From Mesorhizobium loti (lineage in GTDB: Bacteria; Pseudomonadota; Alphaproteobacteria; Rhizobiales; Rhizobiaceae): a stretch of 64,000 nt of DNA. The position numbers were made by a program, and so were the translations under genes. Below are positions 46,254 to 54,655 of this stretch, in pieces; positions within the stretch are counted from its first letter, which is position 1; every line of letters begins with the position of its first letter. Where the stretch lies: the NCBI GenBank assembly GCA_014189435.1, contig CP050295.1, positions 124,001 to 188,000 on the forward strand. Direction: 5' to 3'. The notes beneath the pieces are model-generated. The model was given only the letters and a program-made list of their open reading frames with translations. It did not search any database and was not told where the DNA came from.

Positions 46254-47764
46254 GGCCGTACCTCGCAAGCCGAGGGCAGAAGCCGATCGTAGGCTTCAAG
46301 ATTTGGCTCTGGGATGGCGACCTCGCTCGACGAGTTCGGTTTGCTCGCGAACTCGATCTCAAGTTTGGCGAGGTCAGGCAGCCGGCCGGCGTCCAGGATT
46401 GCGTCGAGACGATCGGCCAAGGTGATCTCAATGGCTTCGCAGGTCGAGGCCATTGCCAGCAAAGCGACCATTGACCGGCAGGCGTCTCTGGGCGGCAGGG
46501 CTTCGTCCAGAGCGGTCCAGGCGCGAGCGTAGGCTGCGCGCGGGAAGAGTGCTTCGCGGTAGACGAGGTATCGGAGGGCTTGCGGCTTGCGCCGCAGTGT
46601 ACCGATCAGATGATGATAATCGATCGAGTGGCCGCGTGCTCGGTCGGTCCGTGCGCGGGTCATGCGCATGACCGGGTCGGGGCCGAGGAAGCATTCCAGC
46701 CGGTCATCGAAGAGACGCACTTCGATCTTGTTGCCGATGAGCCGGGACGGAACGGAATAGAGGATCCGATCGACATTGATGGTGCTGTTGCGTGTCACCT
46801 TCGCCGTCACCATCGCGAAGTCGGTGGTTCGGCGCTTGGGCAGAGTTTTGAGCGTCTCGCGCTCGGCCGCGACGGCCTTGGCGCGGCGGGCGTTGTGACG
46901 ATCGCAGACGCCACTGACGAAGGCTCGATAGGCTTCAAGGCTGTCGAAATCTCGGCTTCGGCGGCGCCGGAGCCTCTGGTCGAGGCGGATCTTGATGTGG
47001 CCGTTGGCGGCTTCGATGCTACCGTTCTCATTGGCGACGCCGGGATTGTTGCGGGTGGGCTCCATGCCGTAGTGTCGGCACAGGTCGCCATAACGCTTGG
47101 TAAAATCGCGTTCGGCGTCGCGGTCGAGGTTTTTGAAAGCAGCCGACAGCGAGTCAGTCCGGTGTTCGCGCGGGACGCCGCCCAGCTTCCAAAGCGCATC
47201 CTGCAGGCCTTCGGCGACAGCTGAAAAGCTTTCGCCGCCGAGAATGACTCGCGCATGTTCCCAGCCGCTACAGGCCAGCCGGAAATGATAGAGGCGGTGC
47301 GGGAAAGGCTCGCCGGCAATGGTGACGCCGAGGCTGTCCGTGACGGTGAAATCGGACAGCGCCTGGCGGCCGGGATCATGGCGCTGAGGGAAGAAGACCT
47401 CCTTGTCTTCGCCGTGAAGGGCGCGCCATTTGGCGATGCGACGCTCCAGCGTGCGGCGGACGCTGTCGGGAAGAGCGTCAAGGCCGAGTTCATCCTGGAG
47501 GTCCTCGAAGATCGTCACGGCCATGACACCTGGTATCCCCAGCATCTCCAATACCCGGGGCCAGACGTCCGTCAGTGGGTCGGTGCGAGTTCGCCAGGTT
47601 CGCGGCTGCTTCTTTTGAGACGGCAAACGCGGGTCTTTGTCTATGCGGCGTGCGGTGCGCGCGCTAAAGCCGGCGCTGGCTGCGGCGGCATCCTTGCTTT
47701 GGTGTCGGGAACGGGAGGTCATGTAGAGCATCACCTGGCAGTCGGTCACATGAAGGTTTGGCAT
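46250..47764 (-). CDS. istA: IS21 transposase IstA
   Basis: 504 residues from MPNLHVTDCQVMLYMTSRSR (ATG 47764). HTH region (SAGFSARTARRIDKDPRLPS), rve DDE core (HRTDSLSAAFKN; NNPGVANENGSIEAANGHIK) and the basic C-terminal domain. Intact; IstB is not. Confidence 0.85.
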   Translation of the reverse strand: MPNLHVTDCQVMLYMTSRSRHQSKDAAAASAGFSARTARRIDKDPRLPSQKKQPRTWRTRTDPLTDVWPRVLEMLGIPGVMAVTIFEDLQDELGLDALPDSVRRTLERRIAKWRALHGEDKEVFFPQRHDPGRQALSDFTVTDSLGVTIAGEPFPHRLYHFRLACSGWEHARVILGGESFSAVAEGLQDALWKLGGVPREHRTDSLSAAFKNLDRDAERDFTKRYGDLCRHYGMEPTRNNPGVANENGSIEAANGHIKIRLDQRLRRRRSRDFDSLEAYRAFVSGVCDRHNARRAKAVAAERETLKTLPKRRTTDFAMVTAKVTRNSTINVDRILYSVPSRLIGNKIEVRLFDDRLECFLGPDPVMRMTRARTDRARGHSIDYHHLIGTLRRKPQALRYLVYREALFPRAAYARAWTALDEALPPRDACRSMVALLAMASTCEAIEITLADRLDAILDAGRLPDLAKLEIEFASKPNSSSEVAIPEPNLEAYDRLLPSACEVRP

Positions 47765-47984
47765 CGAGCTCAAATCGTTGGTTGATTGAGCTGCGATACC
47801 ACCCTCGACGCCGAACGGCTGGCCCACCCTGAAGGGGGGCTTGAAATCGCCGCCGTCCGCCAGTGCCGCTTTCCGGTCGGGGCTCCGCCCCTCCCTTCAA
47901 ACGGCGCTGGCGGACGCCCTAACCGGCCAAGATAATTGTCGTCGAACTGGCCAACTTAATTGTCGCCGCGCAGCGTGGCTCAAC

Positions 47985-48167
47985 GCAGTCTACGACGACA
48001 CGAGCTCGATCCGGCATACGCTCCATGAGATCGCGCGTGGCTGTTTCGCGGGGGCTGGGTGCACGATCGAGGATGCGGATAAGTTCTACTCGGATGTCTG
48101 TCAAAAGGCGGCGGAAAAGTTTTATGGTGGCAGGAATGTCCGGAGGCCGGATACCAGACGCTACTAG
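47985..48167 (+). pseudogene. C-terminal remnant of an unknown gene
   Basis: An open end reading SIRHTLHEIARGCFAGAGCT and DADKFYSDVCQKAAEKFYGG, truncated by the IS21 end. I do not recognise it. It is directly upstream of the putative effector. Confidence 0.3.
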
Positions 48168-48208
48168 CTTCGGAGACTAGGAAAAGTCCACGTTCAAAGG
48201 AGAGTGGT

Positions 48209-48796
48209 TTGAAACTCAATTCGATCGACCAATTCAGCATGGCTGCTTCGATGCAGGAGTACGCTGCCGTTCAAGAACAGCACCCAGGCACCTTGCAACT
48301 CATTCCGCCTGATGCGACGCCCGCAGATGACCATGGAGGGCACCCTGACATCGGCGGGTCGATGCGGATGCCGCCGCGATCCGGCCTGCGTAGCAGAGAC
48401 GGTTCACTGTGGTCGCGCGTTAAGTCAGCAGTTAGGAAAGCGGTTGGAGAATGTTGCGTCGGAAAGCCTTCTAGCGGATCGGCGCAGGCGTCTGGCAAGG
48501 CGTCCTCGTCAGTTCTCCGCTCAGATGACATCGGATATCTCGTTGGCCCGTTATGGGACCACCACCACTGGGACAATGGCGGCCAATTAATGCCGCGTGA
48601 AATCATTCGTGAATTGGGAAAACTCGGGTTCCTACCGGGCCAGCGCAACCAAGAGCAGCCGGCACACTTCGAGATTAACGGTGAGCACTACACGGCCGAG
48701 GTGAAGCTAACACCGAATTCCAACGTGGTGTTTGGCCAATCCAGAGAAGTTTATCTTATCCATCACCCGCCGCGGACCGCGACGCCAAGCGCCTGA
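48209..48796 (+). CDS. Unknown protein, candidate secreted effector
   Basis: 195 residues. TTG at 48209 is the likely start because AAAGGAGAG precedes it with good spacing; ATG at 48239 is the alternative. The N-terminal 100 residues are Ser/Gly/Pro-rich and disordered-looking with no Sec signal, as in T3SS substrates. The C-terminal part is folded-looking and distinctive (YLVGPLWDHHHWDNGGQLMP; HFEINGEHYTAEVKLTPNSN; SREVYLIHHP). I do not recognise the family and see no clear tts box. The tail runs into IstB-like DNA, so the 3' end may be altered. Confidence 0.5.
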   Translation: MKLNSIDQFSMAASMQEYAAVQEQHPGTLQLIPPDATPADDHGGHPDIGGSMRMPPRSGLRSRDGSLWSRVKSAVRKAVGECCVGKPSSGSAQASGKASSSVLRSDDIGYLVGPLWDHHHWDNGGQLMPREIIRELGKLGFLPGQRNQEQPAHFEINGEHYTAEVKLTPNSNVVFGQSREVYLIHHPPRTATPSA

Positions 48797-49095
48797 TCGC
48801 TCGGCTGAAGTTCGCAGCCCTCCGGCAGTCGGCCTGCGTCGAGGATCTCGATTTGCGCACCGCGCGCGGCATTGACCGCGCCGTTATGGCCCATCTGATC
48901 GACGGCAGCTGGATCCAGCGCCACGAGAACCTGCTCATCACCGGTCCGACCGGCCTCGGCAAAAGCTGGATCGCCTGCGCGCTCGGCCACAAGGCCTGCC
49001 GCGATGGCCGCTCCGCCGCCTACCATCGCATGCCGCGCCTGTTCGAGGCGCTCGCCATCGCCAGGGGCGACGGGCGGCATGCCCGCAACGGGCGC
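48770..49095 (+). pseudogene. IS21 IstB-like fragment
   Basis: Reads KRLIARLKFAALRQSACVED, then the P-loop NLLITGPTGLGKSWIACALG and AYHRMPRLFEALAIARGDGR. It joins in frame to a serine-recombinase tail at about 49095. Confidence 0.7.
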
Positions 49096-49806
49096 CTCTT
49101 GCTTGGCCTGAAGCAGGCCGGCAACGAACGGCTGCGGCAAAGCGAGCTCGCCCTGGACCAGGCCCGCTATGAGGCGGCGCATGCACGCCGCCAATACGAC
49201 GCCGTTGATCCAGATAACCGCCTTGTCGCCGGCGAGCTCGAACGGCGATGGAATGACTGTCTGGCGGCGGTCGTCCGGCTTGAGGATCAGGTCCGGAGCT
49301 TGCGCAGCGAGCAGCCGAGCGCCCTAAGCGAGGACGAACGCACGATGCTTATAGCGCTCGCAGACGACATGCCTGCGCTGTGGAACCATCCCGCCGCGTC
49401 CGTCGAGACGCGCAAGCGGATTTTGCGCACCGTGCTGAAGGAGATCATTGTTACAGCCGAGACCGATCGGCTCCACCTCGTGCTACACTGGCACGGCGGC
49501 GATCACACGCGGCTCGACGTGGTGAAGAACCGGTCTGGCCAAAACCGCTACAAGACTGATGTGGCGACCGGCCGCGTCAGCGGGTTCGCTCAATCCGGCT
49601 TCAATGAGGTCGCGCGCCGCGCCAAGCCGTACCATCACCGCCGCGCGACCTCACAGAACCCTCCAGATTCGAAACATCAGGCATGGAAAATGCACGTTGT
49701 TTCCAGGGGTTTGAAATTGGCCGCAATGGTGCACCGCCGACAGATCACCGGTGGCCGCTGCGGGACAATCACGGATGATGATCTCATTCAGTTTGTCGCT
49801 CCATAG
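48853..49806 (+). CDS. Chimeric ORF: IstB P-loop fused to large serine recombinase C-terminus
   Basis: 317 residues. The first 80 are IstB-like (ITGPTGLGKSW). The middle (GNERLRQSELALDQARYEAA; NRLVAGELERRWNDCLAAVV; HPAASVETRKRILRTVLKEI) matches the coiled-coil C-terminal region of large serine recombinases. The last 80 (TGRVSGFAQSGFNEVARRAK; RGLKLAAMVHRRQITGGRCG) are often seen at that gene's end. Neither activity can be complete. It stops 8 nt before the F-box-like gene, so read-through from it is possible. Confidence 0.65.
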   Translation: MRTARGIDRAVMAHLIDGSWIQRHENLLITGPTGLGKSWIACALGHKACRDGRSAAYHRMPRLFEALAIARGDGRHARNGRLLLGLKQAGNERLRQSELALDQARYEAAHARRQYDAVDPDNRLVAGELERRWNDCLAAVVRLEDQVRSLRSEQPSALSEDERTMLIALADDMPALWNHPAASVETRKRILRTVLKEIIVTAETDRLHLVLHWHGGDHTRLDVVKNRSGQNRYKTDVATGRVSGFAQSGFNEVARRAKPYHHRRATSQNPPDSKHQAWKMHVVSRGLKLAAMVHRRQITGGRCGTITDDDLIQFVAP

Positions 49807-49814
49807 GAGGTGAA

Positions 49815-51524
49815 ATGATAAGGAACATTGACGAGCCTGGCAAGGCCCCCATCTCGATGGTTAGCGCCATCGAAGGCAATATCACGGACGATTCTCCCGC
49901 CAGACCGGTTGTTGGCGTCGAAGAATCTCGACAATCGACTTGTTCTATGGTGAAGCAGGCGCGCTCTGAGCATCAAGCGTCAAGCGGTTCCTCCACTCTC
50001 AGGATGCAGCACACCAGTGTCCGTGATCTGGATCCGGGGCTACTCGGTGAGATTGCCGAGCGGCTCAGACCGACCGATCTGCTGAGCATGTTGTCGACAA
50101 ATCGCCGGCTGCGTTTCGACACCTGGCTATCGCCGGCGTCTCGAGAAAGGTGTCAAAGGGCTATTCGGGTTCAGGCCATCTGGGCGAGGTTGCGGGGTCA
50201 CGAGCCCGGCGCGGATCGCTTTGCCGCGCGCATGGTGCCCAACATGATCCAATCACTCGCGCCCAACTTCAATTACCTCACCCGGGCGGACCAGAAGGGT
50301 CTCGTCGCGCTAGTCCAGAGGCTTCGCGACCTCGATGACCGCAACTCGATCTTGATCGATATCGGACCGGGCTTGGCAGGACTCGAGCCAGATCTCCAGG
50401 AGGATCTCGTCCGCTTCGCCGAGGGACTTGACCAGCCCGGGGAATGCGCCTCCGCCGTCGGAGCCCTCGGAAAAGGCGTCGCAGGGCTTGCCCCTAACCT
50501 CCAGGAGCGTCTCGTTAGCCTGGCAGAGGGGCTCGACGAGCCCGAACATTGCGCCTCGGCCCTGGTGGGCGTCGGGGCGGGTGTGGCAGGGCTTGATCGC
50601 GGTCTCCAGGAGCGTCTCGTCACCCTTGCCGAGGGGATCGACGAGCCCGAATATTGCGCCTTGGCCCTATGGGGCTTCGGAGAGGGCTTGGCAGGGCTTA
50701 AGCGCGATCTCCAGGAGCGTCTTGTCAGACTCGCCGAGAGGCTTGAGGACCAGGAGCATTGCGCCGCGGCCGTGGAGGGTCTCGCAGCGGGCGTGGCGGG
50801 GCTTGATCGCGAGCTCCAGCAGTGTCTCGTTAGCCTCGCCGAGGGGCTCGAGGACCAAGAGGACCGCGCCTCGGCCGTGCAGGGTCTCGCAGCGGGCGTG
50901 GCCGGGCTTGAGCGGGATCTCCAGGAGCGTCTTGTCAAGCTCGCCGAAGGGCTTAACCAAGTGCATGGCGCCTTCGCCCTCCAAGGCTTCGGCACAGGGC
51001 TGGGAGGGCTTGCGCTGGATCTCCAGGAGCGTCTTGTCAAGCTCGCCGAAGGGCTTGACCAAGTGCATGGCGCCTTCGCCCTCGGAGACCTCGGCACAGG
51101 TGTGGGAGGGCTTGCGCGGGAGCTCCAGGAGCGTCTTGTCAAGCTCGCCGAGGGTCTTGAGGACCAAAAGCATCGCGGCACGGCTTTAATTGGCCTTGGA
51201 GCCGGCGTGGCGGGGCTTGCGCGGGATCTCCAGCGCCGTCTCGTCCGCCTCGCGGAGGAACTCGACCAGCCCGGAGATCGCGTAGCGGCGCTACAGGGCT
51301 TCGGAGAGGGGCTGGCAGGGCTTGAGGTTGACCTCCAACGGCGTCTCGTAGTCCTCGCCGATCGCATCCAGGGCCCCCATCGCGCCAACGCTCTCCAAGC
51401 CCTGGGGAGAGGTGTGGCAGAGCTTAAGGGCGAGCTACAAGGGCGCATCGCTGCCCTTGCCGACGGCCTCGCCCAGCCGGACCATCGGGCTAGCGCCTTG
51501 GCAGCATTGTTGCCTAGGCGGTAA
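49815..51524 (+). CDS. F-box-like protein with 35-residue helical repeats, probable type III effector
   Basis: 569 residues from ATG 49815 with AGGAGG just upstream. Residues 1-70 are polar without a signal peptide. Residues about 70-95 (LDPGLLGEIAERLRPTDLLS) fit the F-box pattern LPxxLxxxIxxxLxxxDLLSL. Residues about 175-565 are roughly eleven repeats of 35 residues (GLDRGLQERLVTLAEGIDEP...), two amphipathic helices each, HEAT-like. In plant pathogens and rhizobia, F-box plus repeat proteins (GALA-type, with LRRs) hijack host SCF ubiquitin ligases; helical repeats would be the substrate-binding part. The delivery route is inferred and no convincing tts box was found. A truncated paralogue lies at 44788. 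Confidence 0.6.
   Translation: MIRNIDEPGKAPISMVSAIEGNITDDSPARPVVGVEESRQSTCSMVKQARSEHQASSGSSTLRMQHTSVRDLDPGLLGEIAERLRPTDLLSMLSTNRRLRFDTWLSPASRERCQRAIRVQAIWARLRGHEPGADRFAARMVPNMIQSLAPNFNYLTRADQKGLVALVQRLRDLDDRNSILIDIGPGLAGLEPDLQEDLVRFAEGLDQPGECASAVGALGKGVAGLAPNLQERLVSLAEGLDEPEHCASALVGVGAGVAGLDRGLQERLVTLAEGIDEPEYCALALWGFGEGLAGLKRDLQERLVRLAERLEDQEHCAAAVEGLAAGVAGLDRELQQCLVSLAEGLEDQEDRASAVQGLAAGVAGLERDLQERLVKLAEGLNQVHGAFALQGFGTGLGGLALDLQERLVKLAEGLDQVHGAFALGDLGTGVGGLARELQERLVKLAEGLEDQKHRGTALIGLGAGVAGLARDLQRRLVRLAEELDQPGDRVAALQGFGEGLAGLEVDLQRRLVVLADRIQGPHRANALQALGRGVAELKGELQGRIAALADGLAQPDHRASALAALLPRR
50349..51510 (+). repeat. 105-bp tandem coding repeats in the F-box-like gene
   Basis: Period verified at 50591 and 50696 (105 bp). 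The core is CTCCAGGAGCGTCTCGTC followed by a Leu/Ala/Glu-rich second helix. Units are similar but not identical, so they could expand or contract by recombination. Confidence 0.85.
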
Positions 51525-51672
51525 GCCAGATTACGGCTTACACACCGTCTTCAACGGGTGCGTGGAATGAGTTGAAGCCGATCGCAGCTGGATCAGACCT
51601 ACGGGCGACAACGTGGACCCCTATGGATATTTGTTGCAGGGTTTTTTCGGGTGTCCCTTTCGTCCCGTTGGC

Positions 51673-52300
51673 TCAACGGCCGCCAGAAGTCGTCTCGCTT
51701 GTGTCAGCCTCGACATGGCCCCTCTCGACGTCCGTTAGGATGGCGCAGCCGAGAACCGACCAAAATCGCTTTCCGGGATCCGCGCAATCGCGGTCAGTGA
51801 ATTCTGACAACGAATGGCCGCTCCACATCGGATGCAGGTTCACCGACACATTATCGTCTTGCTCCCTGCCTAAACGAGTCTGCCTCTGGGCGAAATCCTC
51901 CGATTCCAAATCCGCTGAGCGCTCTTCCTCGAGGGTGGCGTCGGAGCGCAGGGCTCGAACGAGACTCTCGAATTTGCTAACCTCGCGCCCTGCCTCACGC
52001 GCCGTGCCGTACGCCTCCTCACGTGCCTGCCGAGCTAAGTCGGTTTGTGCCCTTGCCTGTTCGAGGTGCTGTTGGAGTAGCTGTTCGTGTTGACGCAGCG
52101 AGATCATCTTCGCATTCACCTCGTCAAGATCAATGAGCGCGGCGGCTTCCCCGATCAAAGGGTCGTATAGCGCGCCTTCGCGAGCGGGAAGGTCTTCGCG
52201 CCATCTACGAAGGTCCGTCAAGGCGGTTCCGACAGCCGCGCGACAGCATTGTCGAGAGTCGTGTGCCTCAGGTGTCGCACTGCACTTAAATGTAAGATTG
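51673..52300 (-). pseudogene. Probable YscO/HrpO-like T3SS protein remnant (y4yJ-type)
   Basis: The minus-strand frame is a long heptad-type helical protein: LTDLRRWREDLPAREGALYD, then LRQHEQLLQQHLEQARAQTD and GREVSKFESLVRALRSDATL. This is the pattern of YscO/FliJ-like proteins, encoded after rhcN in rhizobial T3SS clusters. The 5' end is cut by the ISKra4 element at 52301. The part after about 51800 no longer looks like the family. Assignment is tentative. Confidence 0.4.
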
Positions 52301-53748
52301 GGGAGCGGGAAAAAGCTGGGGGTAAGAATTTTAGCGTAACCGGAGCTTTTTGTCGGAAGGGGCATTCGGTGGCAGCGCAATTGAGGATGAAGGTCTGGGT
52401 CGAATTGGTTGGCGCCGATGGCCTGCCGCTACGTCGAGAGATCGCAATTGTCGCACGCAACGTCGAAGGGGCGCGGCTCGGCGACTTCGGCCTCTCTCTG
52501 GATGAAAGCAAGGGCATACAGCGCCGCCTGCAGGGGGAATTCACGCAGTTCCAGGCAGATCAGGCGGCACAGCTCGATAGGAATTGTTTGGAATGCGGTC
52601 GCGTTAGGAGCATCCATGACTACCGATCTCGCACGGTCGACTCGCTCTTTGGCGTTTGCCGTATGCGCGTACCTCGCTTTCGCGGCTGCGCGTGCGACGG
52701 ATCGGCGAATCCTGGCGAAGGAAGAACAGAAGCCCTGTTGAACGGCAGAGCCACGCCGGAGTTGCAGCGCATTCAGGCTGAACTCGGCTCCCGATTGTCA
52801 TTTCGTGAAGCGGCGCGTGTTCTCGACCTTTTTGTGCCGGCCATGCGGCCGCACAATCATCGCACTGTAAGCAACCGGCTGGCGAAGGTCGCCGATCAGA
52901 TCGAGAAATGGGACCTTGCAAGTCCCTATAGACTGAGCCGTGCCGACGGGTCGCCCATTTCCGTGTTCATTGATGGCGCCTACATTCGCGCGGTCCCCGG
53001 ATACCAGAGCCGCCATTTCGAAATTGCCATGGGGCGGGTTGTGACCAAAGGCCGACCACCGCGTCAGTTCGCGGCCTCACCGCATGTTACCACCGGCAAG
53101 CACGACGTTGTTCGTGCGGCGCTGCGGGCGCAAGGGTGGGTGCCAGGCAGCGACGTCACCGTTTTCAGCGACGGAGACGTCGGGCTGCAGGGTATCGTCA
53201 TCGGCGCAACACGCCAGCCCATCACCCACATTCTCGACTGGTTCCATCTGTCGATGCGGCTCCGTCACATCGAACAGGCGTGGGAAGGGCTCAAGAGCGT
53301 TGGCAATCTGAGTATCTACCTTCGAGACACTGCGCTTCATGTGCCGCGGCTTCGTCATCTCCTCTGGAGCGGCTACGTCAGGGAGGCGACGAGAGCCGTG
53401 AGGGATATGCTTTGCCAGTTGGAGCAATATGCTCGGCTGCCGGATGCCAGCAACAAGCTCAAGCGCTTCTTCGAACTGGTCAGCAATCTTCAGACCTACC
53501 TGATCCAGAACAAAACCTCCCTGGTCGACTACTGCCAACGATATTGGGCGGATCACCCGATCTCGAGTGCCCCGGCCGAATCCGCCGCCAACAGCCTCGT
53601 CAATGCCCGCATGAACAAAAAACGTCAGATGCGCTGGTCTCCCGCAGGGGCTCACAGGGTACTTCAGGTCCGCGCGGCGGTTGCCGATGGTCGATTGAAG
53701 CAAGCCAAGTTTGCCCTTGCGGCTTGACCCCAGCTTTTTCCCGCTCCC
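52301..53748 (+). mobile_element. ISKra4-like element, full copy
   Basis: 1448 bp bounded by perfect inverted repeats GGGAGCGGGAAAAAGCTGGG and its complement. An identical-length copy is at 61581-63028. Confidence 0.85.
52387..53727 (+). CDS. ISKra4-family transposase
   Basis: 446 residues from ATG 52387 (MKVWVELVGADGLPLRREIA). The N-terminal region has a zinc-binding-like NCLECGRVRSIHDYRS and VPRFRGCACDG. The catalytic region: SVFIDGAYIRAVPGYQSRHF, VFSDGDVGLQGIVIG, HILDWFHLSMRLRHIEQ, and a final ESAANSLVNARMNKKRQMRW. Assignment to ISKra4 is from recall of the motif set; the DDE-type nature is clear. Confidence 0.75.
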   Translation: MKVWVELVGADGLPLRREIAIVARNVEGARLGDFGLSLDESKGIQRRLQGEFTQFQADQAAQLDRNCLECGRVRSIHDYRSRTVDSLFGVCRMRVPRFRGCACDGSANPGEGRTEALLNGRATPELQRIQAELGSRLSFREAARVLDLFVPAMRPHNHRTVSNRLAKVADQIEKWDLASPYRLSRADGSPISVFIDGAYIRAVPGYQSRHFEIAMGRVVTKGRPPRQFAASPHVTTGKHDVVRAALRAQGWVPGSDVTVFSDGDVGLQGIVIGATRQPITHILDWFHLSMRLRHIEQAWEGLKSVGNLSIYLRDTALHVPRLRHLLWSGYVREATRAVRDMLCQLEQYARLPDASNKLKRFFELVSNLQTYLIQNKTSLVDYCQRYWADHPISSAPAESAANSLVNARMNKKRQMRWSPAGAHRVLQVRAAVADGRLKQAKFALAA

Positions 53749-54502
53749 TGCGCCTGGCCGAGGCGCTCGGGGTGAGCCAGCCAACGGCCTGGCGGATGGG
53801 ACATGCACCGCGTCTCATGGTGGCGCGGGAGAACATGCTCGCCGGCACGGTGGAGATCGACCATTTCCATCTCGGTGGAAGGCCAGAAAGAATCCCGACG
53901 ACCCGCCTCCGGGCCGCGGCCGGAAAGGCCAGACGAATACGGACAAAACGCCAGTCATGGCAATGGTGCAGCGACCGACTGACGTCATGCCTGGCACTCT
54001 GGCCGGTGACGCGCGTGCTGCGGTCGTGACCGGTCTCTCGGCGCGAGCAAGCGAACGCGTCATTGAAGCGCAGATCGAATCGGGAGCTCATTTGATGAGC
54101 GACGAGTGGAAGGCATTCATGGCCATTGGTGAGAGCTTTGCCAAGCACGAGACCGTGAAGCATTCCAACGGTGAGTATGTTCGCGACGCCGTCCACGTCA
54201 ATTCAGTGGAGGGCTTCAACTCCCGCGTCCGCCGTACCATCGCCGGTGTCTTTCATCATATCAGCCCGCAGCATGCCGACCTGTATTTCCACGAGATCGG
54301 CTTCCGATGGTCGCAGCGCGTCGTCACAGGAAACGTCATTCGCAAAACCCGGCATGGCCGGGAGAGTGTGCGAACCCTGTGGTCGCGCGTGCCGCCTGCG
54401 CTGCAATTGACGAATGTTTTTCGCACCGCCACGGGTCGTCAGATGCGCCGAAGCCCGGATGGCGGCATCATCATCAAATCAGCCGTCGCTGTCTTTGGTT
54501 GA
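53749..54502 (+). pseudogene. IS1595-family (ISXO2-like) transposase remnant
   Basis: First frame: LRLAEALGVSQPTAWRMGHA and GTVEIDHFHLGGRPER (first catalytic Asp). After a frame shift near 53930 the second frame gives HLMSDEWKAFMAIGESFAKH and HVNSVEGFNSRVRRTIAGVF. The 5' end is cut by ISKra4. The stretch 54503-54655 holds no gene. Confidence 0.75.
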
Positions 54503-54655
54503 TAAAGGCCGCGTACGATTTCGCACTGCTCTTGTTCCGACCCCAATCCGCTTGCAGAAATCGTTCATCGGCGTCTGAAGCTTGTCGAGTAAGCGTGTCT
54601 GGCGCCTGGCCGGGAGTCGCCTATCGTAAAAATGGATGAGAGTCCCGAGTGCCAT

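Larger units (their letters stand above)
45260..47975 (-). mobile_element. IS21-family element
   Basis: istA and istB on the minus strand flanked by multiple copies of AATTGTCG-type repeats (around 45285-45460 on one side and 47930-47965 on the other), the multiple terminal repeats typical of IS21. Exact tips not determined. Confidence 0.75.

Noticed and set aside
49776..49800. TCAGTTTGTCG as a tts box before the F-box-like gene
   Set aside because: Only the left half matches the consensus and it lies too close to the start codon.
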